Source: Verrucomicrobiota bacterium (lineage in GTDB: Bacteria > Verrucomicrobiota > Verrucomicrobiia > Limisphaerales > UBA9464). From it: a stretch of DNA of 64,000 nt. Positions within the stretch are counted from its first letter, which is position 1. Every line of letters starts with the position of its first letter. Below the pieces are notes generated by a model, which saw nothing but the letters and a program-made list of their open reading frames with translations, searched no databases and was not told the DNA's origin. The position numbers were made by a program, and so were the translations under genes. Positions 17,152 to 25,600 of the stretch are shown here, in pieces. Location: the NCBI GenBank assembly GCA_947471985.1, contig CANIZL010000010.1, positions 26,947 through 90,946 on the forward strand, written 5' to 3'.

Positions 17152-17871
17152 TTAGGCGAGGCCAGCGTAGACGTGGCTGACGTCGTCGTGATCGTCGAGG
17201 GAGTGGAGAAAATCCAGAACCTCGGTGCGCGCGGCGCCTTCGAGATGGGTGGGATTCTTGGCCACCCAGCGCATTTCACTCGCGGTCACGTTCCAGCCCG
17301 CGCCCTTCAGCCATTTACTGACGGTGCTCAGGTCCTTCATCTCGGTCAGAAACCGCGCCCCGACACCCTCTTCGGTTTCGCCCTCGAGGGGTTCAACATT
17401 TTGCGCTCCGGCCTCGATCGCGTCCCCTTCGGAATCCCGCTTCTTGTCCGGGTGCGTGGCTTCCACCACACCCCAACGATCAAAGAAAAAGCCCATCGAA
17501 CCGGGCTGTCCGAGCGCGCCGCCCTTGCCAAACAGATGCCGCATGTCGGGCGCGGTACGATTGCGATTGTCGGTCTGGCATTCCACGATCACCGGCACCT
17601 TGTGGGGCGCGAAGCCCTCGTAAGTGACCAGCTCGATGGTCATGGCCTCGTCGAGTTGGCCACTGCCTTTCTTGACGGCCCGCTCGATCGTGTCGCGGGT
17701 CACACTGGCCTTGCGGGCCTTCTCGACGGCCACGGCCAGTCGAGGGTTGGAGTCCGGTTCCGCGCCGCCCAGTTTGGCAGCGACCATGATTTCGCGGACC
17801 AATTTTCCCACCACCTGGCCCTTTTTGTGGGCAGCGGCTTCGCGTCCGGCCTGTTTCCATTGAGCACCCAT
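17152..17871 (-). CDS. yebC: YebC/PmpR-family regulatory protein
   Basis: 239 residues from ATG 17871, where the family-typical start MGAQWKQAGREAAAHKKGQ begins (others have MAGHSKWANIKHRK); the 13 codons upstream are not conserved. Three-domain YebC signature: N-terminal helical domain with GKLVREIMVAAKLGG, the motif DSNPRLAVAVEKARKASVTRDTIERAVKKG, and then GAPHKVPVIVECQTDNRNRT-type strands with GFFFDRWGVVE. Members have been described as transcription regulators and, more recently, as translation factors that relieve ribosome stalling on proline stretches. The family assignment is secure; which role applies here is open. Confidence 0.92.
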   Translation of the reverse strand: MGAQWKQAGREAAAHKKGQVVGKLVREIMVAAKLGGAEPDSNPRLAVAVEKARKASVTRDTIERAVKKGSGQLDEAMTIELVTYEGFAPHKVPVIVECQTDNRNRTAPDMRHLFGKGGALGQPGSMGFFFDRWGVVEATHPDKKRDSEGDAIEAGAQNVEPLEGETEEGVGARFLTEMKDLSTVSKWLKGAGWNVTASEMRWVAKNPTHLEGAARTEVLDFLHSLDDHDDVSHVYAGLA

Positions 17872-17956
17872 GAGGGAACCAGTATGAACGAAGATCTTGG
17901 CGGCTTCCAAGGGTTCGACGACGAAAGCGTCGCCTCGGGGCCGACGCCGGAGTCCG

Positions 17957-19567
17957 CTATTCGTAAGCCGAGGGATTCCGCCGGCGGCGCTCGCTGGAAC
18001 TGGACGGAGTGGACAGGTTCACGCCGATGCCCCGTGAACCCAAGATTTCCGGGGTGACCATTCCACCGGGGCCGGCCTCGTGAAGGGTGGTCTGTCCGGG
18101 CAACACCTGTTCGCTGCCGGCAGCGATTCCCAAAATCGACACCCCCGCGGGGCGGGCGCCGGTGTAAACGAAGTGGCCGTTGGCCCCCGGTTCATAAGCC
18201 ACGGTATCGGTGAAAAACTGTTCCCCCACCCGCGTGGTAAACCGCACCAACTCACCCACGGCAACACCGGTCAGCAGCATGCGAAAGCCATCGCTCAAAA
18301 TCTCCGTTCCAATGGCTTCGGGGGCCAACACCCGGGACGGAATCCACGTAGTGGTCGCCGACTGTTGGATCTGGCTGAACGTGTCCCGGGGGGAACTCGT
18401 TGGGGGGCGCTTGAATTTCTGAACCACCCAATATACCAGACCGCCCACGATCCCGACACAGCCCAAGGGACAGATTAGGCCGAAAATCCCGCTGAGTGCG
18501 GGGGGACCCGCGCTGGCAACGGCGGGTGCCGGCACGGGAGCGGGAATCCGGACGGGGCGGACGAGCGCCGGGGAGGCCGCTGCTGGGAGCGCTGGTACCG
18601 GGGGAGTTGCCACGGGCGCCTCCACGGGTTTGGGCGCGCCAGCACCGGCCGGCGAGGACACCGGCAGGGACACCCGGAACCCATTGTCCGCATTCCGGCT
18701 CTTCGGATCGTTGCGGTACCGCGCGGCCACGCGGGCGTGTTTCGCATCCCGGAGCCAGGAACCACCCCGCAGGACGCGCCGGGGTTTGTCGCCCACCGGA
18801 GCACTGGACAGCCACGGATCGACGAATGCCGTAGTCCCGGCCGGGGCGTACGGTCCATACCAATCGCGGCACCACTCGGCAACGTTCCCGCCGAGATCGT
18901 GGAAGCCCCAGCGATTGGCCGCCTTTTGGGCCACCGGTTGGGTTCCCCGGGAGCTGTTCCCCTTGGACCAGGCCACCGCGTCGGCGGCCATACCGCCCGG
19001 CCAAACGGTGTCTTCTCCCGCCCGCGCCGCGTATTCCCATTGCGCCTCCGTCGGCAGATCAAAAGCCTGCCCGGTCCGCTGTTGCATCCAACGACAGAAA
19101 GCCAGGGCATCCTCGTACGTGACACCGGTCACCGGATGTTCGTCGGTTTGGGGAAAGCCCGGATGCCGCCAGTTGAATTCCCGTCGCTGCACCAACTGGG
19201 TGCCGTCCCAACCAAAGCCGCCGCTCGCACCCTTCTCGGATTCTGTCCGGTAATTCGTGGCGGCGACAAACCGGGTGAATTGGCCCACGGTGACCTCGAT
19301 GGTGCCCAGATAGAAATCCTTCGTGAGAGTGACGGTGCGGGGATACTCGTCGTCGCTACGATCCGCCTCGGTCAGGGGCGATCCCTGAGTGAAACTCCCG
19401 ACGCGCACCCAACGCACCTCCAACTTCTGTCCGGCACCCAGATCAAAGGACTGCGTGGGCGCCGGCTGGGCGAGCAGGGTGGTCGCGGCCAGGATGGCAG
19501 CGCCCAAAGCGCGGACGACGATGCCCCGGCCGTGAGGAGTCCCGGGGAAACGTAGCGAGGGAGACAT
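17957..19567 (-). CDS. FGE/SUMF1-fold (formylglycine-generating-like) membrane protein with extra C-terminal domain
   Basis: 536 residues from ATG 19567. The frame is open to 19777, but the ATG at 19567 precedes the signal segment (ALGAAILAATTLLAQPA). Residues about 40-265 form a sulfatase-modifying-factor domain: EYPRTVTLTKDFYLGTIEVTVGQF, HPVTGVTYEDALAFCRWM, LPTEAQWEYAARAG, GGNVAEWCRDW and VLRGGSWLRDAKHARVAAR, ending NGFRVSLPV. A Pro/Ala-rich linker (about 270-320) leads to a TM segment (ICPLGCVGIVGGLVYWVVQKF) and a C-terminal domain of about 150 residues of unknown type ending in a basic tail. The catalytic Cys pair of true FGE is not evident, so it is more likely a binding or scaffold relative, as in most bacterial SUMF1-fold proteins. 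Confidence 0.82.
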   Translation of the reverse strand: MSPSLRFPGTPHGRGIVVRALGAAILAATTLLAQPAPTQSFDLGAGQKLEVRWVRVGSFTQGSPLTEADRSDDEYPRTVTLTKDFYLGTIEVTVGQFTRFVAATNYRTESEKGASGGFGWDGTQLVQRREFNWRHPGFPQTDEHPVTGVTYEDALAFCRWMQQRTGQAFDLPTEAQWEYAARAGEDTVWPGGMAADAVAWSKGNSSRGTQPVAQKAANRWGFHDLGGNVAEWCRDWYGPYAPAGTTAFVDPWLSSAPVGDKPRRVLRGGSWLRDAKHARVAARYRNDPKSRNADNGFRVSLPVSSPAGAGAPKPVEAPVATPPVPALPAAASPALVRPVRIPAPVPAPAVASAGPPALSGIFGLICPLGCVGIVGGLVYWVVQKFKRPPTSSPRDTFSQIQQSATTTWIPSRVLAPEAIGTEILSDGFRMLLTGVAVGELVRFTTRVGEQFFTDTVAYEPGANGHFVYTGARPAGVSILGIAAGSEQVLPGQTTLHEAGPGGMVTPEILGSRGIGVNLSTPSSSSERRRRNPSAYE

Positions 19568-19695
19568 ACCGCCCGTTTGTGCCACGAAGCCGCCGGCGGG
19601 GCGACTCAAAAGCGAGGTTAAATTTCCTCTTCCAGTCCGTTCGGCCGCCCATCCACGCAGTTCCCCCGCTGCACTGCAGCGGGGCGCCCGTCCGC

Positions 19696-19878
19696 TCAGT
19701 GGCCGGCAAAGAGCCACCAGAGCGCCGCGGCGATTCCGGCCAACACGAGCAGGCCGACGGCCGTCTGGATGACCCATTTACCGATCTTCCACGCGACCCA
19801 CAGCACCCCGAAAACCAAGATCAACGCGCCGACGCCGAGCGCGAGGAGTTGCGGCTGGTTCAAGGGCGTGGCGGCCAT
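19696..19878 (-). CDS. Small membrane protein
   Basis: 60 residues with two hydrophobic stretches (LLALGVGALILVFGVLWVAWKI and VIQTAVGLLVLAGIAAALWWLFA) separated by GKW, fitting a two-helix hairpin in the inner membrane. It starts 36 bp after the DAHP synthase stop on the same strand, so it may share that transcript. Codon bias fits the neighbours, and no larger gene covers the region. No family is recognised, and the function is unknown. The shortness leaves some doubt, but the hydrophobic pattern is unlikely by chance in this GC-rich sequence. Confidence 0.6.
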   Translation of the reverse strand: MAATPLNQPQLLALGVGALILVFGVLWVAWKIGKWVIQTAVGLLVLAGIAAALWWLFAGH

Positions 19879-19914
19879 GTTCGCGGACCCGTTCGAGCGA
19901 CCGGGTCGGAAGCC

Positions 19915-20994
19915 TTACGCGGCGGACGTCGCCACCGGTGCGGGAGCGCCATGCTGCCGCAGGATTTCCGCCCCGCGGCGCAACATCCGTTCCGTCACCT
20001 CCCAGCCCAGGCAGGCATCGGTGATACTGACCCCGTAACGGAGTTCGGCGGCCGGCTTCAAAGGCTGACTGCCCTCAAACAAATGGCTTTCGAGCATGAC
20101 ACCGATCATCGGCTGACACCCTTCGGCCCGCTGGGCGATCAAGTTCAACCAGACCTCCTCCTGTTTGGCGTGCTGTTTGCCGGAGTTGGCATGGGAACAA
20201 TCCACCATCAATCCGTCCGGCAATCCCGCCTTGCGCAGCTGCTCGCCCGCCTCGGCAATCGACGCGGCGTCGTAATTGGTCCGGGCCCGGCCCCCGCGCA
20301 GGACCACATGCCCGTCCTCGTTACCCGCCGTTTGCACGACGGAAACATTGCCGGTCTCATTGATCCCGAGGAAATGGTGGGGATGCCGGGCCGACATCAT
20401 CGCATCGAACGCGATCTGCAGCGATCCGTCCGTCCCGTTCTTGAAGCCGACGGGCATGGAGAGGCCGCTGGCCATCTCGCGGTGCGTCTGGCTTTCGGTC
20501 GTGCGGGCGCCGATGGCGGCCCAGGTGACGAGTTCCGCGAGGTACTGCGGAACCACCGGGTCGAGGAATTCCGTCGCGGCCGGCATGCCGAGTTCGTTGA
20601 CCGCGAGCAAGAGGCGCCGACCCACGCGCAAGCCGGTATCGACATCATAGGAACCATCCATGTGCGGATCGTTGATCAGACCCTTCCAACCGATGGTGGT
20701 GCGGGGCTTTTCGAAGTAGACGCGCATGACCAGCAGGAACTGGTCGGCCACCGCCGGTTGCAGGGCGACGAGGCGGCGTGCGTACTCCATGGCGGCGTTG
20801 GGATCGTGGATGGAGCAGGGCCCGACCACCACCAGCAGGCGGGGATCCCGCCGACGCAGGATGGCGCGGACGGCGTCGCGGCCGGCGACAACCGTGGCAT
20901 TGGCGGGTTCCGACATCGGCAGTGCGGCCTTCAACTCGCGGGGAGCGAGCAGCGGGCGGTTACTGACAACGCGGAGATCATTCGTACGTTGCAT
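19915..20994 (-). CDS. aroG: 3-deoxy-7-phosphoheptulonate (DAHP) synthase, class I (AroF/G/H type)
   Basis: 359 residues (E. coli AroG has 350). It condenses phosphoenolpyruvate with erythrose 4-phosphate, the first step of the shikimate pathway, in the cytoplasm. Signature parts: [39 protein letters not shown] with the PEP-binding Arg/Lys, [34 protein letters not shown] and [11 protein letters not shown], giving the Cys, His, Glu and Asp metal ligands of the family. The start ATG at 20994 is followed by a short tail ([19 protein letters not shown]) like the regulatory N-terminus of AroG enzymes that senses an aromatic amino acid; which one is not readable. The isozyme letter is therefore only nominal. 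It is divergent from the aminotransferase gene. Confidence 0.94.
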   Translation of the reverse strand: MQRTNDLRVVSNRPLLAPRELKAALPMSEPANATVVAGRDAVRAILRRRDPRLLVVVGPCSIHDPNAAMEYARRLVALQPAVADQFLLVMRVYFEKPRTTIGWKGLINDPHMDGSYDVDTGLRVGRRLLLAVNELGMPAATEFLDPVVPQYLAELVTWAAIGARTTESQTHREMASGLSMPVGFKNGTDGSLQIAFDAMMSARHPHHFLGINETGNVSVVQTAGNEDGHVVLRGGRARTNYDAASIAEAGEQLRKAGLPDGLMVDCSHANSGKQHAKQEEVWLNLIAQRAEGCQPMIGVMLESHLFEGSQPLKPAAELRYGVSITDACLGWEVTERMLRRGAEILRQHGAPAPVATSAA

Positions 20995-21375
20995 CGTGGG
21001 GGAAAAGGTAGCCGGAAGTATCGGTTTGAACAGCGAAGGTGCAGCAGCGCTTGGGAAACGAGACTTGCGCCGGTCCGATGAACCCCGTCCCCGGGGGCCG
21101 AAATACTGCGCTTGACCTGCTGCCCTCGGCCCGCTTCCGTAAATCCAGCATGAACCTGGCGTTCACCGTCACTGCCTTCGCCGCCACCGCTGCCACTCCG
21201 GCCGCGGCCGGTGCTCGAGCTTGCGGCGCCGCCGGTCTGACGGTCGGAGCCTGAGTCTCCCAGGCACCCCGCCGTTTTTTCCGGTTCCCGTTCCCCTGGC
21301 AGCCTTTGCGTTGCATTTCGGGGTTCCGTGGCGCCGTTTTTTCCGCTTTACTCCACCATTCCGTATCCTGTCATT
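20995..21375. other. Intergenic gap between divergent DAHP synthase and aminotransferase
   Basis: 381 bp without a convincing gene. A 34-codon ATG frame ending at 21254 ([17 protein letters not shown]...) is hydrophobic but too short and Ala-rich to call. The gap must hold promoters for both flanking genes. It also contains the 14-bp direct repeat CGCCGTTTTTTCCG at 21270-21283 and 21332-21345, 62 bp apart, which no feature explains. Confidence 0.5.
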
Positions 21376-22578
21376 ATGTCCCGTCCCGAGTCCACCCCAT
21401 CGTCCGTGTCCGTCCGCAATTTCGTCGCGGAGCACGTCGCCGGCATTCCGCGTTCCGGCATCCGTGACTTCTTCGACGTCGTCCAACGCATGCCCGACGC
21501 CATTTCCCTCGGCGTGGGCGAGCCGGACTTCGCCACCCCGTGGCACATCCGCGAAGCCGCCATCTACGCCCTCGAGCGGGGTCGCACGCAGTACACGGCC
21601 AACATGGGTCTGCTCAAACTGCGCGAGGGCATCGCCGATTACGTCCAACGGAAATTTGGTCTCCAGTATTCCCCGCAATCCCAGGTGCTCGTCACCGTCG
21701 GGGTCAGCGAGGCGCTGGATCTGGCGTTGCGCGCCGTGTTGAATCCGGGCGACGAAGTCATCTACCACGAGCCGTGCTATGTCAGCTACGCCCCCAGCGT
21801 GGTGCTCGCACACGCCAAGCCCGTACCGGTGGCCTGTCGCCCGGAGGACGGATTCAGCGTCACGGCCAAGGCCATCGAGGCGGTCATCACGCCCCGCTCG
21901 AAGGTCCTGATGCTTTCGTTCCCCACCAATCCCACCGGCGGCACCATGACGCGCGAACAGTTGCTGGAGATCGCCGCCGTGGTCCGGCGCCACGATCTGC
22001 TGGTGCTGACCGACGAAATCTATTCGGAACTCACCTTTGAAGGCGAGCACGTCTCCATCGCCAGCCTGCCGGGAATGCTGGAACGGACGATCTTTCTGCA
22101 CGGATTTTCCAAGGCTTTCGCCATGACCGGTTTCCGCATCGGCTACGCGTGCGGGCCGGCGGATCTGATCGAGGCGATGATGAAGGTGCATCAATATGCC
22201 ATCATGTGCGCCAGCATCATTGCCCAGGAGGCGGCCATCGAGGCGCTCGCCCGCGGTGATCGTGCGGCGGAACAGATGCGTGAGGAATACAAGCGTCGGC
22301 GGAATTATATCGTCGGCGCCTTGAATCAGATGGGCTTGAAATGCCATCTGCCCCGCGGTTCCTTCTACGCTTTCCCCGACATCCGCGGCACCGGCCTGGG
22401 CTCCAAGGATTTTGCGGTCCGGCTCCTTCAGGAGGAGAAGGTGGCCGCCGTACCGGGTGGCGCGTTTGGTCCGAGCGGCGAAGGCTTTCTCCGCATGTGC
22501 TTTGCCACCGCGTTTGAGCAGATCCAGATCGCCATGGATCGCACCGCGAAATTCGTCGAGCGGACCCGCCGGGGTTGA
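21376..22578 (+). CDS. PLP-dependent aminotransferase, class I/II
   Basis: 400 residues from ATG 21376; the 16 upstream codons are not conserved. Fold-type I features: SLGVGEPDFATP substrate-contact region, NMGLLKLREGIADYV, the TVGVSEALDLALRAVLNPGDEV cofactor region, LMLSFPTNPTGGTMT, the LTDEIYSELTFEG Asp that contacts the pyridine nitrogen, and the Schiff-base lysine in LHGFSKAFAMTGFRIGYACGP. The Arg that binds the alpha-carboxylate is in LRMCFA near the C-terminus. This is the AspC/PatA-like group; substrates may be aspartate or aromatic amino acids. It faces a DAHP synthase, compatible with but not proving a role in aromatic amino acid synthesis. Confidence 0.92.
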   Translation: MSRPESTPSSVSVRNFVAEHVAGIPRSGIRDFFDVVQRMPDAISLGVGEPDFATPWHIREAAIYALERGRTQYTANMGLLKLREGIADYVQRKFGLQYSPQSQVLVTVGVSEALDLALRAVLNPGDEVIYHEPCYVSYAPSVVLAHAKPVPVACRPEDGFSVTAKAIEAVITPRSKVLMLSFPTNPTGGTMTREQLLEIAAVVRRHDLLVLTDEIYSELTFEGEHVSIASLPGMLERTIFLHGFSKAFAMTGFRIGYACGPADLIEAMMKVHQYAIMCASIIAQEAAIEALARGDRAAEQMREEYKRRRNYIVGALNQMGLKCHLPRGSFYAFPDIRGTGLGSKDFAVRLLQEEKVAAVPGGAFGPSGEGFLRMCFATAFEQIQIAMDRTAKFVERTRRG

Positions 22579-22626
22579 GTTGAGCTTTGACTCGCCCTCA
22601 GATCGCGCCCATAGGGGTTCATTCCT

Positions 22627-25600
22627 ATGCGCGCGATCGCTGCCCTCGTGGCCCGTACCGGGCTACTCCTGTTGCTTCTGTCCGGTAGCCGGGGCCTTCC
22701 CCAGGACGTCGGAAGCGTTGGTCCTGTCGTCATCAGCCAGACCCCCGCCCCGGGCTTCATCAACTCCCTGACGACGATCACCGTGACGTTTGATCGTCCG
22801 GTGGTGGGCGTCGCAGCGTCCCAATTCCTGCTCAACGGCTCCCCGGCCCAGAGTGTCTCGGGCACCGGCGCCGCCTATACCTTCACCTTCAGCCAACCCG
22901 CGTTTGGCCCGGTGGATGTCACGTGGGGGCCGCTGCACCAGATCTACGACACCGCCGTTCCGCCCAATCGTTTCGCCCAGACGGCACCGGGTGCGGCGTG
23001 GTCCTATCAACTTACCGATCCCGCCGGCCCCCGTTTGGTGGGTCGCCTGCCTTCCGCCGGAGTGACGTTGCGCCGTCTCTCCGAGGTGGAAGTCCGATTC
23101 GCCCTACCAGTTCGCAATGTCGCAGCCCGGGCGCTGCGGCTCAATGGTGTTCCCGCCCTCACGGTCACCGGCGTGGGCGCCGGACCCTATCGCTTTCGGT
23201 TTCCCGATGCCCCGGCCGGTTCCGTGGATGTCACCTGGGCGACGGATCACGGCATCGAATCCGACGAAGAGACGCCGCTGCCCTTTCATGCCGTGGGTTG
23301 GAACTACTTCGTCGAGCCCACCCGCCCGGCACCGGACGTCGTCATCAGCGAACTGCTGGCGGAGAACGACGGCAGTCTGCGGGACGAGGACGGTGATGTG
23401 GAGGACTGGCTGGAATTACACAACCGTGGCAGCCAGAGCGTGAATCTCGCGGGATGGGCGTTGGGCGTCAGCGGGGCGAGCGAGGAATCCTGGACCATGC
23501 CCTCCCTGATCCTGCCCGCGGGGCAACGGATCTATTTGTGGTGCTCGGCGAAGGACCGGACCGATGTCTCGGGCGGACGGCGACTGCACACGGATTTCAA
23601 ATTGAACGCCACGGGGGACACGCTGCGCCTGTATGGACCGGAACTTCCCCGCACGCTGGTCGACTCCGTGGCCTTTCCCGAGCAATATCCGGATTATAGT
23701 TATGGACGGGAAGGCTCCGGGACCGGGGCCACCGCGGTCTGGCGATACTTCGCCAAAGGCACGCCGGGGACGGCCAATGGAGTCAGCACCATCACCGGAA
23801 AGGTCGACGAAGTGCACTTCAGTGTGGAGCGGGGTTTCTATAATCTGCCGTTCAATCTTTCCCTGGCGACGGTTACTCCGGGGGCGGTCATCCGGTACAC
23901 CACGAACGGAAGTCCACCGAGTGTGACTAATGGCGTCACCTATACCAGTCCCCTGCCCATCAATTCGACGCGGGTAATCCGGGCCGCCGCCTTTGGGCCC
24001 GCGGCGGGCACCAGCTCCAACACTCTCCTCCCTTCGCTGATCCGCACCCACACCTACCTTTTCAACATCCCGGCCAGCCGCCGCCTGATTCCCAGTCTTT
24101 CCCTCGTCACGGGCACCAACAATCTATATGGCCGCACCGGGATCATGGAGTCCTCACCCCGCAACACGGACAAACACGGCAAGGCGTGGGAGCGGCCGGT
24201 GTCCGCGGAGTTGATCCGGCCGGAGGACAACGGCGGATTTCAACTGGATTGCGGTGTGCGCGTGGCGGGCGGTGATTATATCCGGGGCCTCTATAATTAT
24301 CGCAGTGCCAATCCGCCGGAGGGTAAATATAGTTACCGGCTCTATTTCCGCGGCGAATACGGTCCCGGCCACCTGGATTATCCCATCTTCCCGGGAACCA
24401 CCGTCCGCATCTTCGATGCCCTGCATCTGCGGGCCGGGATGAACGATCCAGTGAATCCCCTGATGCGCGATGAGTTCGTCCGGGCCACGACTCTCGACAT
24501 GGGAATCACCGCCTGCCGGGGCACCTTTCTTCATCTGTTTCTGAACGGTGTTTACAAGGGCATCTACAATCCCTGCGAACGGGTGGAGAGCGATTTCCTG
24601 CAACAATACGAGGGGCAATCGGCGTCCTGGGATGTCGTCGGGGCCAATAATCTGCTGATCGATGGCGACTCGCTGGCGTGGAACAAACTGCGCACGGATG
24701 TCCGTAAGGATCTCACGGTGCGCACCAACTATCTCAACGTCGCCAACCAGATGGATCTCCAGAATTTCGTCGATTATCTCCTGCCGCCGATCTGGTCGGA
24801 CAACGACGACTGGCCGCACAACAATACCCGGGCCGCACGACCGCGCATTCCCGGGGGCAAATTTCGGTTCTATCCGTGGGACGCGGAATTCTCCTTCGGC
24901 GGACAGGTGTCCCGCGACACGATTGCCAATCAACTCTCGACGCTGTCGCCTCCCTGGGGCACCACCGATTACCAGCAGATTTTCAATGCCCTGAAGAAGT
25001 CGCCGGAATTCCGACTGCTCTTTGCCGATCGCATCCATCGGGCGTTCTCGCTGCCCGACGCACCGCTGAGCACCAATCGACTGCGGGTTCGTTACGAAGC
25101 CATGAAGGCCGGCATCGCGCCCTCCATCACCGGTTTCGACAATGTCATCGGCACCTGGATCAACAGCCGGCATCGCTATCTGACCAACATGTTTATCAAG
25201 GCGGGCTTCTATGCCTCCAGCAATGCCCCAACCCCCAATCGATTTGGTGGCCGGGTACCGCGAGGCTTTGCCCTCACCTTGACCAACCGCACGGGCGACA
25301 TCTGGGTGACCACGGACGGTACGGACCCCCGGGTGCCCTTCCTCAGCACGGTCAGCGCCCGTGCCCAGGCCTATGCCGCACCGTTGGTGGTGACGGAGCC
25401 CACGCGGGTTCTAGCCCGATCCTTGAGCGGCACCAACTGGTCCGCGGTCCTGGATATCACCTTTGAGGTGGCCCAATTGGGTGTCCCGGTTCATTTCAGC
25501 GAATTGAATTACCATCCGCCCGGCGGGGATGCTTATGAGTTCATCGAACTCCAGAACACCGGGCCGGTGCCGATCGATCTTAGCGGCTATTCCTTCCAAG

